Of a stretch of DNA of 5,797 nucleotides, positions 1 to 5,457 are shown one piece after another. The notes below the pieces were generated by a model. That model was given only the letters and a program-made list of their open reading frames with translations, had not been told where the DNA came from and did not search any database. This DNA comes from Chloroflexota bacterium (GTDB lineage: Bacteria > Chloroflexota > Chloroflexia > Thermomicrobiales > UBA6265). The stretch spans positions 1 to 5,797 of the forward strand of contig JAHWJF010000251.1 of NCBI GenBank assembly GCA_019348515.1, in the 5' to 3' direction. The position numbers were made by a program, and so were the translations under genes. How positions within the stretch are numbered: position 1 is the stretch's first letter; each line of letters opens with the position of its first letter.

Positions 1-258
1 ACAAAGCGTGCCGCCACGTCTTGGGCGATGGTCAGGCTCAACGGGTCTTGCCCATGCCGCCGGGGCCGGTCAATGTGAGGAGCGGGACAGCCTCTCCAGG
101 AGGAGGGTACACGCGGCCTCACGCTCATGCACCCGGCCGATGAGCCGGGTGCATGAAATCGGTATCTCTCCCGCGAGCGATGATGGGGCGGGCACGGCCA
201 TAGAGACCCCTGGGCAAGGACACGATGTCGACGGTGTCATGCCAGTGTGAACAGCCAA
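1..258 (-). pseudogene. Frameshifted N-terminal part of an AfsR/LuxR-type regulatory NTPase, running off the left edge
   Basis: Read on the minus strand, three consecutive pieces together match the start of the NB-ARC/AAA-type ATPase module found in AfsR/SARP- and LuxR-type regulators. Piece one (about 180-90) reads TRLIGRVHEREAACTLLLER, like the usual 'LTxLIGREREVAAV..LL' lead-in. Piece two (about 93-41) is one frame back and reads VPLLTLTGPGGMGKTR, a full Walker A motif (GPGGMGKT at 44-67). Piece three (about 41-1) shifts back once more and reads LSLTIAQDVAARF, the helix that normally follows 'GKTR'. The first frame stops at TGA 70-72 and the second at TGA 38-40, so no single frame crosses the motif. 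The shifts lie near 78-95 and 40-43. A plausible original start is the ATG at 238-240; the open frame also contains a TTG at 258. Two base losses in 60 bp suggest a decaying gene, but assembly error is possible. The rest of the gene lies outside the window. Confidence 0.7.
125..156. repeat. Perfect 13-bp inverted repeat with 6-nt loop
   Basis: The arm at 125-137 (tcatgcacccggc) is the exact reverse complement of 144-156, separated by the loop cgatga (138-143). It lies inside the relic reading frame, over the residues CTRLIGRVH. No T-run follows on either strand, so it does not look like an intrinsic terminator. It may be a chance product of the coding sequence, a gene-conversion product or an operator-like site. 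Confidence 0.6.
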
Positions 259-288
259 CGGTTCTGGGTCAATATGGATCAGGCGGTA

Positions 289-328
289 GAGGCCGGGGAA
301 TTGGTCACCTTCCAGGCACGCCGGCCTC
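289..328 (-). other. Inverted repeat spanning the end of the kinase gene
   Basis: GAGGCCGG at 289-296 pairs perfectly with CCGGCCTC at 321-328 around a 24-nt loop that contains the kinase stop codon (305-307). On the minus-strand transcript it would form a GC-rich hairpin at the 3' end of the kinase mRNA. No U-tract follows, so a Rho-independent terminator is doubtful. It could instead act as a 3' mRNA stabiliser or be incidental. Positions 259-304 otherwise show nothing recognisable. Confidence 0.25.
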
Positions 329-1252
329 GGGAGATCGAGCTACCTCGAGCGTACGCCGCGCCGTCTCCTCGAGGACGTCCCAGCGTTCCTTGAAGGCGTT
401 GTAGGCCTGTGCCGCCAGGCCGATGTGGATCTGATAGCAGGTCAACCGCTCCTCGAAATGCGGCACGTCGAGGCCAATGGATGCGAAATGACGCGCGGCT
501 TCACCCTGGAAATCGATCCCGCGCCAGGCCGGGTACCAGGGCGACCAGAACAGGAACCAGGCGAGGTCATAGAGGAAGTCGCCGTACATCGCGCAGCCCC
601 AATCGATGACCGCGCTGATGCGCCCGTTCGCCACCAGGACGTTGAAGTTCAACAGGTCGCTGTGGATGAGGTGGCGCTCCTCTGGACAGGACCGCGTCAA
701 CGCTTCTAGGCGGGCAAGACCTTCCGCGAACGGTGCGGGACCCGTAGGTGAGGCGTCGAGAAGCTCCCGCCAGCCGCGCGTCCGTTCTTCCGGCCAGTCC
801 TCGGCGATGGCAAGAAGTGCCTCTCGCCAGCTCGGATACGGGGCGTTGCCGTCCCCACCCCAACCACCGTAGCCGGTCGATCCCGTAAGATCGACCTCCC
901 GAGCGGCATCGAGCGCGGCGAACAACGATGGCAGCAGGGTCCTCATCTGCCGCTCATTCAGGTTGTCGAGGAAGTCTCCATGGGCGCGTTCGGAGATGGC
1001 GAAGAAGCCGCCGCCGGTCTCCCCGATCTCGACGATCGCCGGGATGGGCAGATCGCGGGAGCTGTAGCCGGCCGCGAGGCGGTCCTTGCGGAAGTCGTCA
1101 TCGAGGGCGCTGAAGCGGACGACGTACTCGGCGTCGCCGTTCCGGAACGCGTACGCCCGTGACCACTCCCCCTGTCCAATGGGCGACACATTGCCGATGC
1201 CGTGCCCAAAGCGAGCCGCGAGGAACGATTCGGCTGCGGCGGGGTTCAGCAT
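305..1252 (-). CDS. Aminoglycoside phosphotransferase-family kinase, hygromycin B 4-O-kinase-like
   Basis: This 315-residue protein has the APH/choline-kinase fold, which transfers the ATP gamma-phosphate to a hydroxyl of an aminoglycoside or other small molecule in the cytoplasm. The catalytic loop is visible as HSDLLNFN, with H197, D199 and N204. The metal-binding motif follows as VIDWG, with D217. The N-terminal lobe carries GQGEWSRAYAF (26-36), then YVVRF (43-47) and LPIPAIVEIGE (68-78). This pattern, with FRKDR just before it and the block AMYGDFLYDLAWFLFWSPW after the catalytic loop, parallels hygromycin B 4-O-kinase (Hph) over most of its length. The size fits that family (about 300-340). 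The ATG start at 1250-1252 follows a weak GGAAT; no other in-frame start upstream is attractive. The gene begins 34 bp after the helicase-loader gene stops, so they are probably cotranscribed. The fold is certain; resistance to hygromycin is an inference, since many such chromosomal kinases act on unknown substrates. Confidence 0.88.
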   Translation of the reverse strand: MLNPAAAESFLAARFGHGIGNVSPIGQGEWSRAYAFRNGDAEYVVRFSALDDDFRKDRLAAGYSSRDLPIPAIVEIGETGGGFFAISERAHGDFLDNLNERQMRTLLPSLFAALDAAREVDLTGSTGYGGWGGDGNAPYPSWREALLAIAEDWPEERTRGWRELLDASPTGPAPFAEGLARLEALTRSCPEERHLIHSDLLNFNVLVANGRISAVIDWGCAMYGDFLYDLAWFLFWSPWYPAWRGIDFQGEAARHFASIGLDVPHFEERLTCYQIHIGLAAQAYNAFKERWDVLEETARRTLEVARSPEAGVPGR

Positions 1253-1286
1253 GCCCCATTCCGGAACGTGACGAGGCGCACCGCGA

Positions 1287-2081
1287 TCAGCGCGAGCGGC
1301 GGCCCCGCGTGTAGTCGGGACGCTCCCGCCGCCGGTAATCCGCCGCGTCGATGGAGACGTCGCGCGTGAGGTGGGTGTCGAGCAGGCGGGAGAGGATCCG
1401 TTCGTCGATCTTGTCGTGGCTCTGGTTGGAGGTCACGATCGTCAGCAGCCGCTCGACATAGCGGTGGTTGATGATCTGGTAGAGCTTCTCCCGCGCCCAG
1501 GGGGTGGTGTTCTCCGTCCCCAGATCGTCCAGCACGAGCAGGGGTGCGCCACGAATCTGGTTGAAGCGGTCATCGTAGGCGACCCCCTGCGCGGGGTCGA
1601 ACGTGGCCCGCAGATGATCGAGAAGATCCGGAACCACTGCGAAGTAGACACTCCCGTTGCGCTTCCGGATCTCGAGCGCGGCGGCGACTGCAAGGTGGGT
1701 CTTCCCGACGCCAACACCACCACGCAGGTAGAGCCAGCGATGCTCGGGATCCAGGTCCCGCGCAAACGCGTAGGCGACGTCGAACGCCTCCTCGGTACCC
1801 GGGACCTGCTCGAAATCGTCGAACGTGTGGCGGGTGAATCCATCGAGATTTGAGAGCCGGCGCAGTTTTTCGCGCTCCCGTTCCTCCTGCTCGGAGAACC
1901 GGCATTCACAGTGGATGAGCCGGCCGAAGTTGGGATGCCCGACGGGGACCTCCATGCGCACCCAGCCCGCGTCCTTGCAGACCGGGCAGCGCCACGTCGG
2001 CGTCGTGGTCGCCGAGCCATTGCTGCCGGCCGGACCGACCGGGATGGAGAGGGAGGTGAGGACGTCGCCGATGCGTTTCAT
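1287..2081 (-). CDS. DnaC/DnaI-type helicase-loader AAA+ ATPase
   Basis: The 264-residue protein is an AAA+ ATPase of the DnaC/DnaI/IstB group, which loads the DnaB hexamer onto single-stranded DNA during initiation or restart. Residues 32-60 form a probable zinc-binding site, CPVC (C32, C35) and CEC (C58, C60), like the N-terminal zinc region of DnaI that contacts the helicase. A charged, probably coiled segment follows (about 63-78). The ATPase core has Walker A GGVGVGKTH (121-129, K127), Walker B LLVLDD (181-186), a sensor-1 TSN (217-219) and an SRLLD box with the likely arginine finger R232. The C-terminus is short and basic. ATG start at 2079-2081; a weak GGGAAA precedes it, and only 11 bp separate it from the upstream DnaD-like gene, suggesting coupled translation. 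IstB of IS21 transposons shares this core, but there is no IstA neighbour here and the zinc region plus the nearby dnaB and DnaD-like genes favour a chromosomal loader. Confidence 0.88.
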   Translation of the reverse strand: MKRIGDVLTSLSIPVGPAGSNGSATTTPTWRCPVCKDAGWVRMEVPVGHPNFGRLIHCECRFSEQEEREREKLRRLSNLDGFTRHTFDDFEQVPGTEEAFDVAYAFARDLDPEHRWLYLRGGVGVGKTHLAVAAALEIRKRNGSVYFAVVPDLLDHLRATFDPAQGVAYDDRFNQIRGAPLLVLDDLGTENTTPWAREKLYQIINHRYVERLLTIVTSNQSHDKIDERILSRLLDTHLTRDVSIDAADYRRRERPDYTRGRRSR

Positions 2082-2092
2082 ACGATTTCCCG

Positions 2093-2770
2093 CTAGCCGT
2101 ACCGCTCGCGCGGTTCCCGTCCCTGGGTCTGCCAGCCTTCGAGGATGCGCTCGATGTAGCGCCAGGAACGCTTGTTATAGGCGACCGACTCCGCGACCGC
2201 GTCCTCGATCCACTCCACCGGCCATGTCTCCAGCGCCCGCACGAGATGGTCGGCGATGAGCGGGGTCAGCGGACCGACGTTTTGCTCGTAGAGGCGAAAG
2301 ACATTCGGCCGCTCCGGGATGACGGCCGGCGGCTGCCCCTCGCGCCACAGTGCCCGTGGCGGGGCGACGGCGCCCCGCGCCATGGCCGCGACAAGGGCCT
2401 GGTTCACGGGGGTATTGACATAGTACCAGACGTCGCGGCCGTCACCGCGCTCGGCGACGAAGCGGAGTAATGTGCCGCGACCGGTGGCGAGGTCGAGCCC
2501 GGTGGCGATCCGCTCGTCCGGCTCGCGCGGGCTGCCATTGGTCCGCAGCGCGGTGCGCAAGGCGCGATCGGCGCGGAGGGCCGTTTCGGAGACCGGAGAC
2601 TCGATCCCCCCCGCCTCTGACGCCAGGCGGAAGACCGCCAGCGTCGCCTGCACCTCGGTCAACTCCGAAAGCTGGGGCAGGACGTCGGTGAAAAAGGCAC
2701 GCGGAATGCCAACCGCGGGATCGGTCTGGACGAGAAACCCGTTGAAGCGCCGCGTCACGATCTGCTCCAC
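2093..2770 (-). CDS. DnaD-domain primosome-like protein
   Basis: A 225-residue protein whose C-terminal part (about 156-214) fits the DnaD/DnaB_2 domain: NVFRLYEQNVGPLTPLIAD, then PVEWIEDAVAESVAYNKRSW and the signature YIERILEGW. In Firmicutes such proteins bind and remodel DNA and bring the helicase loader to the origin or stalled forks. The N-terminal part (about 21-120) begins IPRAFFTDVLPQL and is likely a winged-helix domain, as in DnaD. A proline-rich linker (about 136-155) joins the two. The open frame extends back only to a TGA at 2798-2800, and no ATG lies near the N-terminus. The longest start is GTG at 2768-2770, without a clear ribosome site. A second GTG at 2756-2758 (residue 5) has GGAG 6 nt upstream and may be the true start. 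The gene lies directly before the loader gene and downstream of dnaB. It is not a replicative helicase despite the 'DnaB_2' family name. Confidence 0.8.
   Translation of the reverse strand: MEQIVTRRFNGFLVQTDPAVGIPRAFFTDVLPQLSELTEVQATLAVFRLASEAGGIESPVSETALRADRALRTALRTNGSPREPDERIATGLDLATGRGTLLRFVAERGDGRDVWYYVNTPVNQALVAAMARGAVAPPRALWREGQPPAVIPERPNVFRLYEQNVGPLTPLIADHLVRALETWPVEWIEDAVAESVAYNKRSWRYIERILEGWQTQGREPRERYG
2756..2767 (-). promoter_or_regulatory. Ribosome binding site that may set an internal GTG start for the DnaD-like gene
   Basis: On the minus strand, the first codons of the longest frame contain GGAG followed by CAGATC and GTG (2756-2758). That is near-ideal Shine-Dalgarno spacing for initiation at residue 5 of the longest frame. 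The outer GTG at 2768-2770 is preceded by CTCTTCCGC, which has no purine-rich element. Confidence 0.45.
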
Positions 2771-2794
2771 GCGGAAGAGCGCCGTGGCGAAGTG

Positions 2795-2882
2795 GTGTCA
2801 TCCCGGGGCACGAGGGACCTCGTCAAACCATCGTGCCCAGACCCGGAGCGACGAGATTCCTCGCTGGCACTCGGAATGACAC
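2795..2882. repeat. Dispersed-type palindromic repeat (about 88 bp, imperfect inverted arms)
   Basis: The left arm (2795-2824) and the reverse complement of the right arm (2850-2882) both begin GTGTCATYCCG and end CTCGTC. They differ by a few substitutions and about three inserted bases. A nested perfect 8-bp pair, GGGCACGA (2806-2813) and TCGTGCCC (2831-2838), gives an alternative, mutually exclusive fold. The right arm in minus orientation (TCATTCCGAG ... GCGAGGAATCTCGTC) resembles a short palindromic repeat I recall between genes in several bacterial genomes; this recollection is unchecked. No clear target-site duplication flanks it. It fills most of the space between dnaB and the DnaD-like gene, so the mRNA would carry a long hairpin there. 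It could be a REP/MITE-like element or an mRNA processing site. Confidence 0.7.
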
Positions 2883-2938
2883 GCGGACTGAGCCATGTTT
2901 CAGGACGCAATCCGGACCCACACCCTATCGTCCCCACG

Positions 2939-4291
2939 CTACATCCCCGGTCCGGGGTAGAGCTCGAGATCCGCAAACCTCGCCGTGCGGTCGAAGAAGC
3001 GGAGGTTGATCGAGCCTACTGGACCGTTACGGTGCTTGGCGACCACGATCTCGGCGATACCTTTCTTTTCCGAATCCTCTTCGTACTTATCTTCTCGATA
3101 AATAAAGACAACGATGTCCGCGTCCTGCTCAATACTGCCGCTTTCTCTCAGGTCCGAGAGCATCGGCTTGTGATCGGCGCGGCTCTCCACCGCTCGGGAG
3201 AGCTGCGACAGGGCGACGACCGGGACGTTCAACTCGCGCGCCAGTCCTTTCAGCCCGCGCGAGATCTCCGAGATCTCTTGCACCCGGTTTTCGGTACGGC
3301 GGGCGCTCATCAGTTGCAGGTAGTCGATGATGATCAGGTCAAGCCCCTGCTCCGCCTGCAAGCGGCGGGCCTTGGAGCGGACGTCCATGATGTTGGAGGT
3401 CGAGGCGTCGTCGATGTAGATCGGGGCTTCGCTCAACCGGCCGAACGCGCGTGAGATACGGTCCCATTCGTTGTCGTCGATCTGCCCCAGCCGCAGCCGG
3501 TGCGTATCGACCCCGGTCTCCATCGAGAGGACGCGCTGCACGAGCTGTTCGGCCGACATCTCCAGGCTGAAGATGCCGACCGTCTTGCCGTGCCCGACCG
3601 CCGCGCCGTAGGCCATCCCGAGAGCCAGGCTGGTCTTCCCCATCGACGGACGAGCCGCGACGATGATCAGGTCCGAGCGCTGAAGCCCGCCGGTGAGCTG
3701 GTCGAGGTCGGAGAACCCGGTCGCCACGCCGACGACTTCGCCGCGGTGCTGCTGCAGGTAGTCGATCTGATCGAAAAAGCGATCGAGCACCTCTCCCATG
3801 GAGACGAAGTCTTTGGTCTGCCGTCGCTGCGAGACGGCGAAGACGGCGCGCTCGGCGGCATCGAGGGCGTCCTCGGTGTCGATTCCCTCCCGGAAACCGA
3901 CGTCGACAATCTCCGTGCCGGCGTCGATGAGCCGGCGCAAGGTCGCGGCACGCTCGACGATGCGGGCGTAGTACTCGACGTGGACGGCGGTGGGGACGGC
4001 GTTGAGCAGGCTGGAGAGATAGGAAAGCCCGCCGGCCTGGTCGTACTGACCGCGTCGCTGTAGCTCGTCGGAGAGGGTGACGAAGTCGGTCGGCTCGCGC
4101 TTGTTGTAGAGGTCGAGAATCGCGCGATAGATGAGCCCGTTGGCAACGGCGTAAAAATCTTCCGGCCGCAGGAAGGACGCCACCCGGATGATGGCGTCGC
4201 GGTCGATGAGGAGGCTGCCGAGCACCGATTGCTCCGCCTCCACATTGTGTGGAGGCAGTCGCTCGATGATGCTTGGTGTCGCGATGGCCAT
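2939..4291 (-). CDS. dnaB: Replicative DNA helicase DnaB
   Basis: This 450-residue protein is the hexameric 5'-3' helicase that unwinds DNA at the fork and recruits primase. The N-terminal domain begins with the family hallmark LPPHNVEAEQSVLGSLL (12-28). It is followed by the linker and by a RecA-like ATPase core with TGFSDLDQLTGGL (191-203), Walker A ARPSMGKTS (213-221, K219), SLEMS with E244, Walker B LIIIDYLQL (319-327, D323), SQLSR (362-366), DLRESGSIEQDAD (380-392) and the terminal KHRNGPVG block (419-426) that carries the arginine finger. Length is normal for bacterial DnaB and no intein interrupts the Walker A region, a common intein site. ATG start at 4289-4291 follows a strong GAGGGG (4296-4301) at 4 nt spacing. 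It lies 142 bp after rplI in the same direction, the widespread rplI-dnaB order, and ahead of likely loader genes. Confidence 0.98.
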   Translation of the reverse strand: MAIATPSIIERLPPHNVEAEQSVLGSLLIDRDAIIRVASFLRPEDFYAVANGLIYRAILDLYNKREPTDFVTLSDELQRRGQYDQAGGLSYLSSLLNAVPTAVHVEYYARIVERAATLRRLIDAGTEIVDVGFREGIDTEDALDAAERAVFAVSQRRQTKDFVSMGEVLDRFFDQIDYLQQHRGEVVGVATGFSDLDQLTGGLQRSDLIIVAARPSMGKTSLALGMAYGAAVGHGKTVGIFSLEMSAEQLVQRVLSMETGVDTHRLRLGQIDDNEWDRISRAFGRLSEAPIYIDDASTSNIMDVRSKARRLQAEQGLDLIIIDYLQLMSARRTENRVQEISEISRGLKGLARELNVPVVALSQLSRAVESRADHKPMLSDLRESGSIEQDADIVVFIYREDKYEEDSEKKGIAEIVVAKHRNGPVGSINLRFFDRTARFADLELYPGPGM

Positions 4292-4295
4292 GGTT

Positions 4296-4301
4296 CCCCT
4301 C
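4296..4301 (-). promoter_or_regulatory. dnaB ribosome binding site
   Basis: The minus strand reads GAGGGG, then AACC, then the ATG of dnaB. It is one of the clearest Shine-Dalgarno sequences in the window and supports independent, efficient translation of dnaB despite the structured gap upstream. Confidence 0.7.
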
Positions 4302-4312
4302 GCCCGTTAGAC

Positions 4313-4341
4313 GGATCCCCGGTAGTAGCAGCGGGGAGTCC
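4313..4341 (-). other. Hairpin in the dnaB 5' leader
   Basis: GGATCCCCG (4313-4321) pairs with CGGGGAGTCC (4332-4341) apart from one bulged base, around a 10-nt loop. It lies about 12 nt upstream of the dnaB Shine-Dalgarno sequence on the minus-strand transcript. No U-run follows. It could shield or space the ribosome site, or reflect the GC-rich composition. Confidence 0.35.
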
Positions 4342-4363
4342 GGCGGGGGTGGCGGACCGAACG

Positions 4364-4421
4364 GGACGCGACGGGGCCGCGTCCGAAGCCGTCGCGTCCG
4401 GCTAACTCCAGACGCGACGGC
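4364..4421 (-). other. Three-armed, mutually exclusive hairpins between rplI and dnaB
   Basis: GGACGCGACGG at 4364-4374 is the perfect reverse complement of 4389-4399. The segment 4388-4398 is in turn the perfect reverse complement of GACGCGACGGC at 4411-4421. The central arm can thus pair with either neighbour (11 bp each, loops of 14 and 12 nt) but not with both. A further 7-bp pairing, 4364-4370 with 4378-4384, is also possible. On the minus-strand mRNA this comes 12 nt after the rplI stop codon and before dnaB. The shape recalls an attenuator or riboregulator with alternative folds, but no U-tract marks a terminator. It could also act as a processing site or mRNA 3' protector for rplI. 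Confidence 0.6.
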
Positions 4422-4433
4422 GTAAAACCCAGT

Positions 4434-5171
4434 CTAGGCCTCGCCGACCGGGTCCAGCTCCTCCTCGACATCGACGCCCTTCCCCGACTCCTCCGTCAGG
4501 GTAGCGGCGCCACCTTCGTTGTCGATGAAGCCGTGGGCGCCGGGAACGCCATTATCATCGACCCATTCATGGGATGGGCCCTCGTCGACCGTGGTTGTTT
4601 CACTATCATCATGCGCTGAGCCTGGCTCCGGATGGCCAGCGGCCCCGGGGGTCTCGCCGGAGGAATCCTCGGCCTTGGCCTTGGCTTTGGCAGCTTCAGC
4701 GGCGGCGTGCGCCGCCTGGTACTCGGCGTCACCGACAACCGAGACCGTGACCGCCGGCCGAAGGCGACCGACGAGGTGAACGGTCACAGTGTGCTCACCG
4801 AGGTTGCGGATGGGATCCTCCAGCACCACCTTGCGGCGATCGACCTCTTCACCGACGAGCTTCACTAGCTCGTCCGCGATATCGCCAGCCGTGATGGAGC
4901 CGTACAGGCGACCACCTTCGCCGGCGCGGACGGTGAACTCGAGACGCTTGCCTTCGATCTTGTCCGCCAGCGACTGCAGCTGGGCTTCCTGCTTGGCAAC
5001 CTTGCGGGCTTTCACCCCGGCATTGTGCTCGGCGGTCTTGACCTCGCCGGCGGTGGCCAATACGGCCATCCCCTGGGGGATGAGGTAGTTCCGGGCGAAA
5101 CCGGGTTTCACTTCCTGAATGGTGCCGGCCTCACCCAGCTTCGGCACATCCTGGCGGAGTACGATCTTCAT
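4434..5171 (-). CDS. rplI: Large-subunit ribosomal protein bL9 with a long acidic C-terminal extension
   Basis: Residues 1-150 are a complete bL9, which binds 23S rRNA near the L1 stalk and helps keep the reading frame. The N-terminal domain opens MKIVLRQDVPKLGEAGTIQE and includes VKPGFARNYLIPQGMA (21-36). A long connecting helix runs to about 75, and the C-terminal domain carries the signature AGEGGRLYGSIT (83-94). The start is the ATG at 5169-5171, where the family motif begins. The 46 codons of open frame upstream have no family similarity and are rejected. GGGAAGG lies 11 nt upstream. The total is 245 residues, against about 148 for the family. The extra 95 residues start with an Ala/Lys helix (153-167), then an acidic, Gly/Pro-rich, probably disordered tail with about 22 Asp/Glu and a single Lys (167-245). 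The gene is first in its transcript; the usual rpsF, ssb and rpsR are not upstream. Confidence 0.96.
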   Translation of the reverse strand: MKIVLRQDVPKLGEAGTIQEVKPGFARNYLIPQGMAVLATAGEVKTAEHNAGVKARKVAKQEAQLQSLADKIEGKRLEFTVRAGEGGRLYGSITAGDIADELVKLVGEEVDRRKVVLEDPIRNLGEHTVTVHLVGRLRPAVTVSVVGDAEYQAAHAAAEAAKAKAKAEDSSGETPGAAGHPEPGSAHDDSETTTVDEGPSHEWVDDNGVPGAHGFIDNEGGAATLTEESGKGVDVEEELDPVGEA

Positions 5172-5203
5172 GCGACGATGAACCTTCCCAATATGGATGC
5201 AAA

Positions 5204-5230
5204 GCGGCCGCGGAACGGGAACGCGGCCGC
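5204..5230 (-). other. Strong GC hairpin in the rplI leader
   Basis: GCGGCCGCG (5204-5212) and CGCGGCCGC (5222-5230) form a perfect 9-bp stem with a 9-nt loop. On the minus strand it is followed by CTTTGC and ends 14 nt before the GGGAAGG of rplI. The short T-run makes it a poor terminator, but its place in the leader would suit an attenuator or a protein-binding site for autoregulation, as known for other ribosomal protein operons. The arms contain NotI-type palindromes, so chance is not excluded. Confidence 0.5.
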
Positions 5231-5235
5231 CAGGT

Positions 5236-5251
5236 AGGTGTACGGACACCT
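5236..5251 (-). other. Small hairpin in the rplI leader
   Basis: AGGTGT (5236-5241) pairs with ACACCT (5246-5251) around a 4-nt loop. It stands directly upstream of the larger 5204-5230 hairpin on the rplI transcript, so both could form one structured leader. The stem is only 6 bp. Confidence 0.3.
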
Positions 5252-5429
5252 CCCGCGGACCACAGGCAATGATACGCGGGGAGCCGGGGAGTCGGCTAGT
5301 AGGCGTCACGAAGGTGGAGTATCAAGGGTAGTAGGACGTTCCCCTTTGTCTGCTATCTCTGGCGGCGCAAAGTTGCTGTGCCAACTCCTGGCTTGCGATA
5401 CGAGAGCGACTGATTCATACCTTTGATAT

Positions 5430-5457
5430 TTAGTTAAAAATATGGAGAAAATATTAT
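5430..5457 (+). promoter_or_regulatory. Possible divergent promoter for the Tat-signal gene
   Basis: TATTAT at 5452-5457 could be a -10 box for rightward transcription, with a poor -35 match TTAGTT at 5430-5435 (16-nt gap). It overlaps the -10 box of the leftward rplI promoter, so the two would compete. The call rests mainly on AT-richness and position about 100 bp before the start codon. Confidence 0.25.

Noticed and set aside
1371..1853. Plus-strand open frame of 160 codons
   Set aside because: It is antisense to the helicase-loader ATPase core, which has all its motifs on the other strand.
1287..2081. IstB of an IS21-type transposon
   Set aside because: The ATPase core is similar, but there is no IstA gene and no terminal repeats around it, and an N-terminal four-cysteine site and replication neighbours point to a helicase loader.
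2792..3454. Plus-strand open frame of 220 codons
   Set aside because: It lies opposite the dnaB 3' half and the palindromic repeat; the opposite strand carries unmistakable DnaB motifs, and this frame shows no family motif or ribosome site.
3500..4063. Plus-strand open frame of 187 codons
   Set aside because: It is antisense to the dnaB N-terminal half. High GC makes long shadow frames common, and its composition is that of a reversed gene.
2939..4291. Intein in DnaB
   Set aside because: The sequence is collinear with ordinary DnaB through the Walker A and other core motifs, with normal length.
4364..4421. Rho-independent terminator after rplI
   Set aside because: The stems are strong, but no U-run follows any arm on the minus strand, so I list the region as alternative hairpins instead.
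4364..4421. CRISPR-like array
   Set aside because: The repeated 10-11 nt units alternate in orientation and lack equal spacers; they form inverted, not direct, repeats.
5172..5309. Upstream extension of rplI by 46 codons
   Set aside because: The bL9 family motif starts exactly at the ATG 5169-5171, which has its own GGGAAGG; the extension shows no family similarity and crosses the leader hairpins.
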